Positions 18,101 through 25,356 of a stretch of DNA of 64,000 nucleotides are shown here, one piece after another (position 1 is the stretch's first letter; each line of letters opens with the position of its first letter). This DNA comes from Alphaproteobacteria bacterium (GTDB lineage Bacteria > Pseudomonadota > Alphaproteobacteria > CALKHQ01): contig JAWKYB010000014.1 in assembly GCA_041396705.1 (NCBI GenBank), positions 124,001-188,000 of the forward strand. Reading direction: 5' to 3'. The notes under the pieces were generated by a model, which worked only from the letters and a program-made list of their open reading frames with translations, was not told the DNA's origin and did not search any database. A program made the position numbers and the translations under genes.

Positions 18101-19855
18101 GATCACGCCGAAGTCGAAGTCGGCGGCCGGCCGGTCGAACGCGACCCAGATGCGGTCGCCGCGCTTCGCCACGGCGGCCCGCACCGGCTGCGACCAGCGC
18201 ATGCGCATCAGCGCGTCGCTGTCGCCGCCGATGACGACGATCTCCACCGTCGCCGGCCCGCTCTCCGCCTCGACCGCCATGCCTGCGACGGTCTCCTCAT
18301 GCACACCCGCCGCATCGTGCGATGCCTCGGCCGCGGCATCGGCGACCTCCTCGTCGGGCAATGCCGGGCCTTCATGCACCGCGGCCGCGGCGGCCGCCGT
18401 CTCGGCGTCGCCGCCATCGTGAGCGTCGCCGCCGTCGTGAGCGTCGGCGCCGTCGTGCGTCGGCACCGCGCTGCGCGTGGTCTCGTTTGCCGGACCCGGC
18501 GCCTCGTGTGCCTGGTCGGCGCTGGCGACCTGGGTGTGCGCCGCGTCCGGTTCCGTCGCATGCCCGTCGCCGGTCGCCGTGTCCGGATGCTCCGGCTCGC
18601 CAGCTTCGTGGTGATCGGCGCCCGCCGGTTCCTCGGCCGCCGGATGCGCCGCGGCCACTGCATCGTGGTCGGGCTGCTCCTCCGGCAGGGCCGGTTCGGC
18701 GGCGGCGTGGTCCTGCGGCACGTCACCTTCGTCGGCGGTCGCTGCGGGCACGGCAGCGGCCTCAGCCTCGTGGACGGCCTCGGCCGCCGGGTCCCGGTCG
18801 GCGCGGAGCTGCGGCGGCAGGGCCGGCACCGCCGGCGGCTCGGCGACGGCGACCGTCACCGGCTCCGGCGTGGCGTCCGCCGGTTCGCCTGCCGCGGGGC
18901 CGGCCATGGCGACCGGCGTGTTGCTGTTCGGGTCGCGGTAGATGTCCACGACGGTCTTGCTGTAGTTGTAGAAGTCGCGGACGTTCACGCCGGCCGGCGC
19001 GGCGATGGTGACCTGCAACCCGCTCTCGCCCTGTTCCACGTCGATCAGTTGCAGCCGCGATGGCAGGCGGGCCCGCAGACGCTCAACGTCGATGCGCGCG
19101 GCGGCACCGAAGCGGATCGTGATCAGGCCGCCGTCGTTCGCCACCTCATAGGGCACGCGCTCCGGCCAGTCGAAGACGATCCGATCATAGGTGTCGTGCA
19201 GGCCGTAGCGGACCGAAAGCACGCCGTCGACCATGACCGGGGCCGGCGGCAGCGGCGCCGGCTCAGAGGCCTCGGCGACGGCGACCGCGGTCTGGGGCGG
19301 CTGGCCGGCGGCCGGCTCGAGCTCGGGTGCGGGAGGGGAAGCGGAAGACGGCGCTTGCGCGGCTGCGGGGGGCGCCGCTGGCGGCACGGCCGGTTCGGCC
19401 GTCGCGACGGCGGCAGGCGGGACCGCGGCGGGCCGGGCCCCCGCGACCGGCAGCATCTCGACCACCACCTTGTCGTCCTCGGCATAGGCCGAGACGTGCT
19501 GCGGCACCGCCAGCGTCATCACGACGCTCTGGCCGTTGTTGGCGATCCGCATGTCGGTCACCTGGCCCGCCAGGGTGCCGAGCACCTGGTCGAAGGTCGC
19601 CGCCAGCGGCCGATCGAAGCTGATGGTCAGCCGGGTGGCACTGACCGTGGTGACGAAATCCACCGGCGACGGCCAGTCGAAGACCAGTCGCGCACCGTCT
19701 TCGGTCACGGTGGCGCTGGTCTGCACCGCCTCGTCCGCCGATGCGGGAAGGGCGGACGCGGCGGCCAGAGCCAGCAGCAGTCCGGCCGGGGCGCCCGCTT
19801 TGCGCGCGACCCTGGCGCGGGATGTTCCGGAAGATGGCGCCGTCCGTCGATTCAT
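15161..19855 (-). CDS. Very large periplasmic AMIN-like and TPR protein with His-rich linkers
   Basis: This 1564-residue protein is not a family I can name. It begins with a signal peptide (cleavage near ASA at residue 40). Three beta-rich AMIN-like domains follow, at about residues 45-135, 205-315 and 545-640 (for example GARLVFDWPSPVDFV, YDRIVFDWPERVPYEV). They are separated by long Pro/Ala and His/Asp/Glu/Ala-rich low-complexity linkers at about 135-205, 340-545 and 730-865. Residues about 880-1500 are helical repeats of TPR type. The C-terminus FQDFLAGYRERVQADLMATE leads to a short acidic tail. It shares direction with cheZ-cheY-motE-fliM-fliL, so a motor- or envelope-linked scaffold role is possible, but unproven. 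Confidence 0.8.
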   Translation of the reverse strand: MNRRTAPSSGTSRARVARKAGAPAGLLLALAAASALPASADEAVQTSATVTEDGARLVFDWPSPVDFVTTVSATRLTISFDRPLAATFDQVLGTLAGQVTDMRIANNGQSVVMTLAVPQHVSAYAEDDKVVVEMLPVAGARPAAVPPAAVATAEPAVPPAAPPAAAQAPSSASPPAPELEPAAGQPPQTAVAVAEASEPAPLPPAPVMVDGVLSVRYGLHDTYDRIVFDWPERVPYEVANDGGLITIRFGAAARIDVERLRARLPSRLQLIDVEQGESGLQVTIAAPAGVNVRDFYNYSKTVVDIYRDPNSNTPVAMAGPAAGEPADATPEPVTVAVAEPPAVPALPPQLRADRDPAAEAVHEAEAAAVPAATADEGDVPQDHAAAEPALPEEQPDHDAVAAAHPAAEEPAGADHHEAGEPEHPDTATGDGHATEPDAAHTQVASADQAHEAPGPANETTRSAVPTHDGADAHDGGDAHDGGDAETAAAAAAVHEGPALPDEEVADAAAEASHDAAGVHEETVAGMAVEAESGPATVEIVVIGGDSDALMRMRWSQPVRAAVAKRGDRIWVAFDRPAADFDFGVIETEAGPVYRDPILLPTEDALVFSLQVDEAVEPRVSAAGDTWFVQLRPRRSETASDVAPQRFEDPVLGAAIAYPASDPGAPLSIADPDIGDSFVLVPTALAGEGLQQGSNYIQFSALPSAQGLVFDRLSDDVVVRTHDGRVEVVASGGLTLSDDQAWLDARQAPSPSDHAAADDHGAPDEHAAAGHDTPAAADAHLAADEEAGHDAVPEAHADAAGADHHGAPQTEAEAHADVQAEAHGDAEADAHGNAAPDGHGTVTADAHDTDGGAHDDGHGAPVSVPRGGAIGDFRLFEPDAWRMEHDGRFAEVSRTLQTAAANAHNDADRADARARFARFLFGHGQFRDAAGVLRLIATDTPQIFEDDPSLLALRGATALMNDDAEDAIGDLSDPRLVPSAEAQYWLAAALAAAGRHEQAEALYDSTATAPDWYDNDLAVPLALASVDTALANGNLDRAMAALDELPFFGLEPTAAAEIALRRAQALWRSGDHEAAEHEWDDVVETELDGPAARAEFDRTVANYDAGLISAADAAAKLDAIRYDLRGGAFELGLLRQLAEYHFDAGDYRSGLRTLQHARSVFVDTPERGAIERRMAEVFASLFGPQPPANISPVTAIALYSEFKQLAPEDEAGDAMLRRLAGRLASVDLRSDAAEVLRTLLRPDLSGSARAELGRDLAVLYLADDQPDQADEVLLNTRARNLGQDLLAERRLLRASADLALERYADAIEELAPLDSRQADMLRAEVFWRMEDWAGAAGAFGRLVEGDAFRWPPAATPPAAFVPPPTEAADAAGDTDMTADDGTAMAEDPAALAEATDGAAMPMLPSADEAAALDAQAADPSTAMEGAAGMAPAYAAFDGALDPFQTEQLMNWAMALTYSGDDNGLRYLRQRYADAMAQTDYGAMFRLLVADDIGPIDSVADLGRIGPSINLFQDFLAGYRERVQADLMATEDPAGEGAATPEDPAAGDASQSVEGGADASGPVARG

Positions 19856-19992
19856 CTCAGCCTCGCGCGGTCTGGTCCGCCAGAAGGCACCGGGGCGCGA
19901 CGCATCAGCGGCCGCGGCGCCATGAGTTCTTCATGGCGATCATACCCCGTCTTGCCGCGATCTGATTGATGAATCGTTAGCAGGGAATGAGT

Positions 19993-20014
19993 CCCGGGCC
20001 GCAATTGGCCCAGG
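19993..20014 (-). terminator. Possible terminator after cheZ
   Basis: An 8-bp stem (CCTGGGCC/GGCCCGGG with one G-U pair in the minus-strand transcript) with a 6-nt loop lies just past the cheZ stop. No T run follows, so the call is weak. Confidence 0.3.
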
Positions 20015-20017
20015 ACG

Positions 20018-20605
20018 TTAACCGAACATCGCGTCGATTTCGTCCTGACGCGTTGCCTTGCCGGGCAGCTGCGGACCGTTCAGCAGCTTCGCCTCGGGGT
20101 CCTCGGGCTCGGCTGGCTCCGCAGGTCCGGCCTGAACCAGGCTGGCCGCGAGCGCACTGCCGCCGAGCAGGCCGACCATGTGCTCGACCTTGGCCTCGAT
20201 GTGCTTGAGTGCGCCGACCACCTTGGAGATGCGCTGGCCGGTGATGTCCTGGAAGCTGCAGGCCTGGAAGATGCGCGTGACCGCGTCGCCGACCGCCTCC
20301 TGGCCCGCCTCGTCGAGCTGGCCGCTGAAGGTCTCGATCGTCTCGGCCGCCTCCATGATCTCGTTCGTCGCCTCTTCCGTCGCCTGGACGATCGCGTCCA
20401 GCTCGTCGGAGGCCACGGACAGGTGCTGGTTCTTGATCTCGTCGGGCCGCAGCGCCGCGATCTCGCCCTTGGCCTTGTGGATGTACTGCACGAGCTCGCG
20501 CAGGTCGTTCAGCATGTCGAGCGACTTTTTCAGCCGCAGCGCCCTCGCGCGTGCGCCTTCCTCCAACGGGCTGGCGCCGCTGATCTTTTCTGCCATCGCC
20601 GTCAT
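20018..20605 (-). CDS. cheZ: CheY-P phosphatase CheZ
   Basis: The 195-residue helical protein carries the CheZ active-site segment RIFQACSFQDITGQRISKVV near residues 115-135 (Asp and Gln of QDITGQ), within a long helical hairpin. It ends in QDEIDAMFG, resembling the CheZ C-terminal CheY-binding peptide. CheZ dephosphorylates CheY-P. The ATG at 20603-20605 was chosen because AAGG lies 5 bp upstream. It follows cheY by 69 bp on the same strand. CheZ is absent from many alphaproteobacteria, which use multiple CheYs as phosphate sinks, so its presence is worth noting. Confidence 0.9.
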   Translation of the reverse strand: MTAMAEKISGASPLEEGARARALRLKKSLDMLNDLRELVQYIHKAKGEIAALRPDEIKNQHLSVASDELDAIVQATEEATNEIMEAAETIETFSGQLDEAGQEAVGDAVTRIFQACSFQDITGQRISKVVGALKHIEAKVEHMVGLLGGSALAASLVQAGPAEPAEPEDPEAKLLNGPQLPGKATRQDEIDAMFG

Positions 20606-20674
20606 TCGACCTTGATTCCCACAGCTTGCACGGTCGGGGTGGCGACCGGCGCATCGGGGCGCCGGACGCACCGC

Positions 20675-21061
20675 TCAGAACGTGCCGAGGACGCTGGTCA
20701 GCTTCGTCTTCAGCGTCGCCGCATTGAACGGCTTCACGATGTAGTTGCTGACACCGGCTTCCTTCGCCGCGATCACGTTCTCGGTCTTGCTCTCGGCCGT
20801 GATCATGATGAACGGCGTCTCCTTCAGCTTGGCGTCCTTGCGGACCTCCTTCAGCAGCTGCAGGCCGGTCATCGGCTCCATGTTCCAGTCGGAGATGACC
20901 AGACCGTAGTCGCGCTGGCGCAGCTTGGTCAGCGCCGAACTGCCGTCGATCGCCTCGTCAACGTTGTTGAAGCCGAGCTGCTTCAGCAGGTTGCGGATGA
21001 TCCGGAGCATCGTCTTGTAGTCGTCGACGATCAGGATCGGCATGTTGATATCGACACTCAT
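20675..21061 (-). CDS. cheY: Chemotaxis response regulator CheY
   Basis: The 128-residue single receiver domain has ILIVDDYKTMLRIIRNLL (acidic pocket), VISDWNMEPMTG (phospho-acceptor Asp), MITAES (switch Thr) and NYIVKPF (Lys). There is no output domain, and the wording LLKQLGFNNVDEAIDG is close to CheY proper. CheY-P binds FliM to change motor rotation. The ATG at 21059-21061 is 9 bp after GGAG. A CtrA box lies 63 bp upstream, and cheZ follows directly. Confidence 0.95.
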   Translation of the reverse strand: MSVDINMPILIVDDYKTMLRIIRNLLKQLGFNNVDEAIDGSSALTKLRQRDYGLVISDWNMEPMTGLQLLKEVRKDAKLKETPFIMITAESKTENVIAAKEAGVSNYIVKPFNAATLKTKLTSVLGTF

Positions 21062-21123
21062 GTCTTCGCACTCCATTACGCGGTCGCGCACCCAAAAGAT
21101 GACGCTATGGTGACCTACCCCGG

Positions 21124-21138
21124 TTAAATTGCGCTTAA
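21124..21138 (-). promoter_or_regulatory. CtrA box upstream of cheY
   Basis: TTAAATTGCGCTTAA matches TTAA-N7-TTAA exactly and is followed further along by TTAATTGG near the motE-like stop. It sits 63 bp before the cheY start. The motif is well known for CtrA; its use here is inferred. Confidence 0.65.
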
Positions 21139-21162
21139 ATCAAACTCCAGTGCGTTAGCGTA

Positions 21163-22089
21163 TTAATTGGCGGCCGGCGCTTCGGCCATGAAATCCGGGC
21201 GTTCCTGCATGCGCCGGGCGAGTTCCTCGGTGACCTCCTGGGCGCGGGCGGGGTCCATGCGGGCGAGGATCGGCGCGCTGCGGATGTTGCTCATCCGGGC
21301 GATGATCTCGAGCAGGATGTCCATCTCCAGCTCGTTGAAGATCGGCGCCGCGTCCTTCGGCTTCATGGTCTCGTAGATTCGCACCAGGCTCATCAGCTGC
21401 TCGTCTTCCTGGGCGTCGTAGTCGTTGAGCAGCGCCTCGATTCGCGCCTGCAGGTCGGTGAGCTCGACGATCTTCTGGTCGATTCGCGCCTCCGCCGCCG
21501 CAAGCTGGCGCTCGCGTGCCTCCACCGCGGCCTCGCGCTCGGCAAGCTGGTCGCGGCGAACCGCCAGCGCTTGCAGCACGGCGATCTCCTCCGCGGTGTA
21601 GATCGGCGTTTCCGATTCGCCGGTGACGTATTCGCGGTCGCCGATCGGCAGCGGCGGGGTCTGGTAGGGCTGCTCGTCGCCGAGCGCCAGCACCGACTCG
21701 GGGCCGGGTCCGGGCGCCAGCTCCACCGGCTCCGCCAGCCCGGTCTCCGCCAGCCCGGTCTCCGCCAGCGACGGATCGGTCATGGCCGGGTCGGCATCGC
21801 CCGACTCGGCCGTCACCTCGGCTTCGCCCTCGCCCGGGATCGGGCCTTCCTCCGCCGGCATCGCTCCGGCCTCGTCGGCCATAGGCGGCATCGCGCCCAC
21901 GCCCGCGTCCGCGCGGGCCTCGTCGGCTGCGGCCATGTCCTCGTCGGGATTGCCGGCGGCCATGGTGGCGCCGACGCCAAGCGTCGGCACGTGCCTGAAC
22001 AGGCCATCGCTGATGTCGATCACCTTGATCGACAGCAGGCAGGTGGCAGAGAAGATGACGATCGGCAGAAGCCGCAAACGCACGCGCAT
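21163..22089 (-). CDS. MotE-like flagellar protein (MgtE N-domain-like)
   Basis: The 308-residue protein starts with a hydrophobic signal or anchor (LLPIVIFSATCLLSIKVI). A long acidic Ala/Glu/Pro linker follows, containing a repeated LAETG unit, then a coiled coil (about residues 170-235, REAAVEARERQLAAAEARID). The C-terminal domain resembles the MgtE N-terminal/FliG-like helical fold (YETMKPKDAAPIFNELEMDI, ILARMDPARAQEVTEEL). In rhizobia MotE is a periplasmic chaperone for MotC; a similar motor-assembly role is likely. It is encoded between the DUF6468 gene and cheY. Confidence 0.82.
   Translation of the reverse strand: MRVRLRLLPIVIFSATCLLSIKVIDISDGLFRHVPTLGVGATMAAGNPDEDMAAADEARADAGVGAMPPMADEAGAMPAEEGPIPGEGEAEVTAESGDADPAMTDPSLAETGLAETGLAEPVELAPGPGPESVLALGDEQPYQTPPLPIGDREYVTGESETPIYTAEEIAVLQALAVRRDQLAEREAAVEARERQLAAAEARIDQKIVELTDLQARIEALLNDYDAQEDEQLMSLVRIYETMKPKDAAPIFNELEMDILLEIIARMSNIRSAPILARMDPARAQEVTEELARRMQERPDFMAEAPAAN
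21737..21773. repeat. 15-bp tandem repeat inside the motE-like gene
   Basis: The unit CCGGTCTCCGCCAGC is repeated in tandem (flanked by a degenerate third copy) and encodes LAETG repeats in the low-complexity linker. It keeps the reading frame, so copy-number change would only alter linker length. Confidence 0.6.
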
Positions 22090-22140
22090 TTTACCGTCCT
22101 GGCTGGGTCGGCCGTCAGTTGCGGCCGGGTGTTCCGTGGT

Positions 22141-22671
22141 CTAGCGCGCCGATTCCAGGGCACGCATCAGGGCCTGCTCGGCCTCGTCGGCGCGGTGCGC
22201 GATCGCCGCGTCCGGCGCGACGCCGACCCGGGCCGGGCGTGCCGCGCCTTCTGCCGGACGTCCGCGTGGGCGAATCGCCTGTACCAGCTTGGCGGCCCGC
22301 TGGGCCTGGCCTGCCGGACTCGGCACCGGCTGCGCAGATTGCGCGGGTGCGGCGCTCGCGACCGGCGCGTTCGCCAACCGATCCGCGATCGCCGAGGCGC
22401 GGTCGATGAGGAAAGCCAGTTCCTCGCGCAGGGAAACGCCGCTGCGCACCTGCTGCTCCAGGTCGCGGCCCGCGCCGTCGGCCAGCTCGCGAAAGCCGCG
22501 CAGGCTGTTCTCGGCCGCGGCGCCCGCCGCACCGAGCTGAGCGATCAGCGCCTCCATCTCGGACCGGGTCTTGCGGATCCGTCCGAGCCGGACATAGAGC
22601 AGCGTCGCCACGCCGATGGTGACGACCAGCAGCATGGCCACGACGCCATTGACGATCAGGTCCAGTGTCAT
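22141..22671 (-). CDS. DUF6468 flagellar-locus membrane protein
   Basis: The 176-residue protein has one N-terminal transmembrane helix (IVNGVVAMLLVVTIGVATLLY), followed by a basic RLGRIRKTRSEMEALI segment and a long coiled-coil region (LRGFRELADGAGRDLEQQV, LREELAFLIDRAS). An Ala/Pro/Arg-rich tail completes it. It resembles the DUF6468 family found beside fliM in Rhodospirillales; its function is unknown. It follows fliM by 3 bp, so the two are almost certainly co-translated. A role at the motor or switch is suggested only by position. Confidence 0.78.
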   Translation of the reverse strand: MTLDLIVNGVVAMLLVVTIGVATLLYVRLGRIRKTRSEMEALIAQLGAAGAAAENSLRGFRELADGAGRDLEQQVRSGVSLREELAFLIDRASAIADRLANAPVASAAPAQSAQPVPSPAGQAQRAAKLVQAIRPRGRPAEGAARPARVGVAPDAAIAHRADEAEQALMRALESAR

Positions 22672-22674
22672 CGC

Positions 22675-23769
22675 TCAGCTCGCCTTCTGGATGCGTTCGT
22701 CGATCTTGACCGCGATGTTGCGGCCCTTACGGCCCATCTTGCCGTTGAACATGGAGATCTCGCCGAAGCGCAGCTCGACGTCGCTGGACGGCGACGCGTT
22801 CAGCGTCAGCTGGCTGCCGACCTGCCACTTCAGCACGTCGGACAGGTTCAGGATCTGCTCGTCGAGCACGGCCATCACGTTGACGTCGGTGTGCCACAGC
22901 TCGGTGGCCAGGTGCGTCTCCCAGATCGAGTCACGGCCGAACTTCTCGCCCATGAACATCTGCAGCAGCAGCTCGCGCACCGGCTCCAGCGTGGCATAGG
23001 GCAGCAGCATCTCCATGCGGCCGCCGCGGTCCTCCATGTCGACGCGCAGGCGGGCGAGCACCGCTGCATTGGCGGGCCGCGCGATGGTGGCAAAGCGCGG
23101 GTTGGTCTCCAGCCGGTCAAACAGGAACTTGACCGGGCTCAGCGGCTCGAACGCCGCCTCCATGTCGCGCAGGACGACATTGACCATCCGCTCGACCAGC
23201 CGCCGCTCGATCGTGGTGTAGGGCCGGCCCTCGATCGCCATCGCCGCGGTGCCGCGACGGCCGCCGAGCAGCACGTCGACGATCGAATAGATCAGCGAGG
23301 AATCGACGACCAGCAGGCCGTAGTTGTCCCACTCGTCGGCCTTGAACACCGTCAGCATCGCCGGAAGCGGGATCGAATTCAGATAGTCGCCGAACCGGAT
23401 CGAGGTGATGTTGTCCAGCGAAACCTCGACGTTGTCCGACGTGAAATTGCGCATGGTGGTGGTCATCATCCGGACCAGCCGGTCGAACACCACCTCCAGC
23501 ATCGGCAAGCGCTCGTACGAGACCAGCGCCGAGTTGATGATCGCGCGGACGCCGGAGCTCTCCGAGCTGCCGGCCTCGTCGCCGAAGCCGAGCAGGCTGT
23601 CGATCTCGTCCTGATCGAGGACGCGTTCGGACCCGCCGGCGGCCAATTCCTCGTCGCCGGGGTCTCCGGCAGCGTCGAATGCGTCTTCTTCGTCGTCACC
23701 GCCTGCCATCGCCTCCCATTCGGCGGCGAGGGCATCGGCATCATCGGTCATCTCGTCTTCGGGCGCCAT
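22675..23769 (-). CDS. fliM: Flagellar motor switch protein FliM
   Basis: The 364-residue protein contains the CheY-P-binding motif LDQDEIDSLLGFG, placed after an unusual acidic N-terminal extension of about 50 residues. The CheC-like middle domain follows (PMLEVVFDRLVRMMTTTMRN, LLVVDSSLIYSIVDVLLGG), then a C-terminal SpoA domain (VLDEQILNLSDVLKWQVGS). FliM forms the C ring with FliG and FliN. It lies between fliL and the DUF6468 gene with 3-bp gaps. The usual FliM starts close to the EIDSLLG motif, so the extension or a later start (codon 7, at 23751) should be considered. Confidence 0.96.
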   Translation of the reverse strand: MAPEDEMTDDADALAAEWEAMAGGDDEEDAFDAAGDPGDEELAAGGSERVLDQDEIDSLLGFGDEAGSSESSGVRAIINSALVSYERLPMLEVVFDRLVRMMTTTMRNFTSDNVEVSLDNITSIRFGDYLNSIPLPAMLTVFKADEWDNYGLLVVDSSLIYSIVDVLLGGRRGTAAMAIEGRPYTTIERRLVERMVNVVLRDMEAAFEPLSPVKFLFDRLETNPRFATIARPANAAVLARLRVDMEDRGGRMEMLLPYATLEPVRELLLQMFMGEKFGRDSIWETHLATELWHTDVNVMAVLDEQILNLSDVLKWQVGSQLTLNASPSSDVELRFGEISMFNGKMGRKGRNIAVKIDERIQKAS

Positions 23770-23772
23770 CGA

Positions 23773-24315
23773 TCAGCCTTGTACCAGCATCGATTCAAAC
23801 AGGATGTCGTGGACGCGCGCCGGCGCGATCGCCTCGTTGACGCGGAACAGCAGTTCCTCGCGCAGCCGGAACACCGCGGCAGAGCCTTCCAGGTCGGCCG
23901 CGTGCAGCTCGCGCAGATGGGTCTGGAACTGGTCGATGACCCGCGGCAGCACGTGCTCGACCTCGGCGATCGCCTCTTCCGACGACAGCTCCAGCGTGAT
24001 CTCGAGCATGAGATAGGTCGGGCGCTGGTTGTTCGAACGCAGGTTGACCGTCATCTCCGGCATCTCGAGATAGAACATCTCGGCGCCGTGCTCGCCCGAG
24101 ATCTCGGGCCCGTGCTCCTCGACCGCCGCCTCGCCCTCGCCGTGACCGGCTTCCTCCTCGCCGCCGCCGAGAACGGAATCGAGCATGCCCGACATGTAGA
24201 GGCCGACAAGCAGCACCACCGGGCCTGCGAACATCACGATCTTCTTGCCGCTGAGCTTCTTCTTCTTGGCCGGCGCGTCTGCGCCTTCGGCCTGGTCCAC
24301 GGTCTGTTCAGCCAT
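23773..24315 (-). CDS. fliL: Flagellar basal body-associated protein FliL
   Basis: The 180-residue protein has a Lys-rich cytoplasmic N-terminus (AKKKKLSGKKI), one transmembrane helix (VMFAGPVVLLVGLYMSGML), an acidic His/Glu linker and the FliL periplasmic domain (EMFYLEMPEMTVNLRSNNQR, YLMLEITLELSSEEAI). FliL stabilises stators around the motor. The ATG at 24313-24315 has AGGA 9 bp upstream. It heads the fliL-fliM-DUF6468-motE operon and is divergent from flgF; a near-perfect CtrA box lies about 67 bp upstream. Confidence 0.95.
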   Translation of the reverse strand: MAEQTVDQAEGADAPAKKKKLSGKKIVMFAGPVVLLVGLYMSGMLDSVLGGGEEEAGHGEGEAAVEEHGPEISGEHGAEMFYLEMPEMTVNLRSNNQRPTYLMLEITLELSSEEAIAEVEHVLPRVIDQFQTHLRELHAADLEGSAAVFRLREELLFRVNEAIAPARVHDILFESMLVQG

Positions 24316-24381
24316 CGCCAACTTTCCTGGAATTGCGTGCGCGGCCCTTGGCCGCCTGGCCGGACGCTACGACCGCTAGGG

Positions 24382-24396
24382 TTAACATCCTGTTGA
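24382..24396 (-). promoter_or_regulatory. Probable CtrA box upstream of fliL
   Basis: TTAACATCCTGTTGA matches TTAA-N7-TTAA with one mismatch in the second half (TTGA). It lies in the 292-bp divergent region between fliL and flgF, 67 bp before fliL. In Caulobacter the fliL-fliM operon is CtrA-regulated. Confidence 0.5.
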
Positions 24397-24520
24397 AGCG
24401 CCGGCCGCGGACCGGGCCGGAAGAAATCACCCGGCAACCATTGCCCAGTGGGCCGTCCGCGCCGCCCGCCGACCGCGCGATTTTTCGTCTAAGTTATTGA
24501 AATTGCGCAATTCACTGCTC

Positions 24521-24535
24521 TGGCACGCCCACTGC
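24521..24535 (+). promoter_or_regulatory. Sigma54 promoter upstream of flgF
   Basis: TGGCACGCCCACTGC fits the -24/-12 consensus TGGCACG-N4-TTGC with one mismatch. It lies 73 bp before the flgF ATG. It should drive flgF-flgG-flgA-flgH, which are sigma54 class genes in related bacteria. Confidence 0.75.
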
Positions 24536-24607
24536 ACCGTCTGTGGCCAGCACGAAGCGTGGGCCCGGCAGGCCGCGCCGAACCGATCCCTAGGAGCAGA
24601 AGCCGCG

Positions 24608-25342
24608 ATGGAGAATCCGTCATTCGTTGCCCTGTCCGGACAGATGGCGCTGCGCCATCAGATGGACATCCTGGCCAACAACATCGCCAACATGAACACC
24701 GTCGGCTACAAGGCCGAGCGCCTGGTGTTCACCGAGATGGTCGAGAACGTGCCCGACCAGTCGGTCGACGACATGGGGCCGATGTCGTTCGTGCAGCCCT
24801 ATGCGTCCTATGTGGATTTCTCGGCCGGCACGCTGACCCCGACCGGCAACCCGCTCGACGTCGGCATCAATGGCGAAGGCCTGTTCGCGGTGCAGACCGC
24901 CGACGGCGTCGCCTATACCCGCAACGGCCGCTTCGGGCTGGATCCCAACGGCACGCTGGTCACCAGCAACGGCATGCCGGTGCTCGGCAGCGGCGGCGGC
25001 CCGATCCAGATCGCCGACGCCAGCGCCATCTCGATCGCCGGCGACGGCACGATCAGCACGCCGGACGGCGTGGTCGCGCGCCTGCAGGTGGTGCGCTTCG
25101 AAGACCCGATGACGATGGATCGCGCCGGCAACGGCCTCTACACCGCCACCACCGCGCAGCCGGTTCCGGTGACCAGCCCGCAGGTGGCGCAGGGCACGGT
25201 CGAGGAATCCAACGTGTCGCCGATCCTCGAGATGTCCACGATGATCGAGGTCTCGCGCGCCTACCAGATGCTCGCCCAGGCGCTCGACAACGAGCATCAG
25301 CGCCAGCAGAAGGCGATCACCACCCTGGCGAAGTCCGCCTAA
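24608..25342 (+). CDS. flgF: Flagellar proximal rod protein FlgF
   Basis: The 244-residue protein has the axial-protein N-terminus FVALSGQMALRHQMDILANN and IANMNTVGYKAER. A GSGGGPIQIADAS mid-section follows, and the C-terminal helix is IEVSRAYQMLAQALDNEHQR. Length and order before flgG fit FlgF. The ATG at 24608 gives the usual short N-terminus; upstream sequence is a leader with a sigma54 promoter. It is exported by the type III apparatus and forms the rod with FlgB, FlgC and FlgG. Confidence 0.93.
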   Translation: MENPSFVALSGQMALRHQMDILANNIANMNTVGYKAERLVFTEMVENVPDQSVDDMGPMSFVQPYASYVDFSAGTLTPTGNPLDVGINGEGLFAVQTADGVAYTRNGRFGLDPNGTLVTSNGMPVLGSGGGPIQIADASAISIAGDGTISTPDGVVARLQVVRFEDPMTMDRAGNGLYTATTAQPVPVTSPQVAQGTVEESNVSPILEMSTMIEVSRAYQMLAQALDNEHQRQQKAITTLAKSA

Positions 25343-25356
25343 AGGAGAGCCCGATC

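Noticed and set aside
15002..19969. A 1655-codon open frame on the plus strand opposite the AMIN/TPR gene
   Set aside because: It is Arg/Gly/His-rich shadow sequence with no domain, while the minus strand has a signal peptide, beta domains and TPRs.
21571..24396. A 941-codon open frame on the plus strand across fliL, fliM and the motE-like gene
   Set aside because: It is antisense to three well-recognised flagellar genes and has shadow-type composition.
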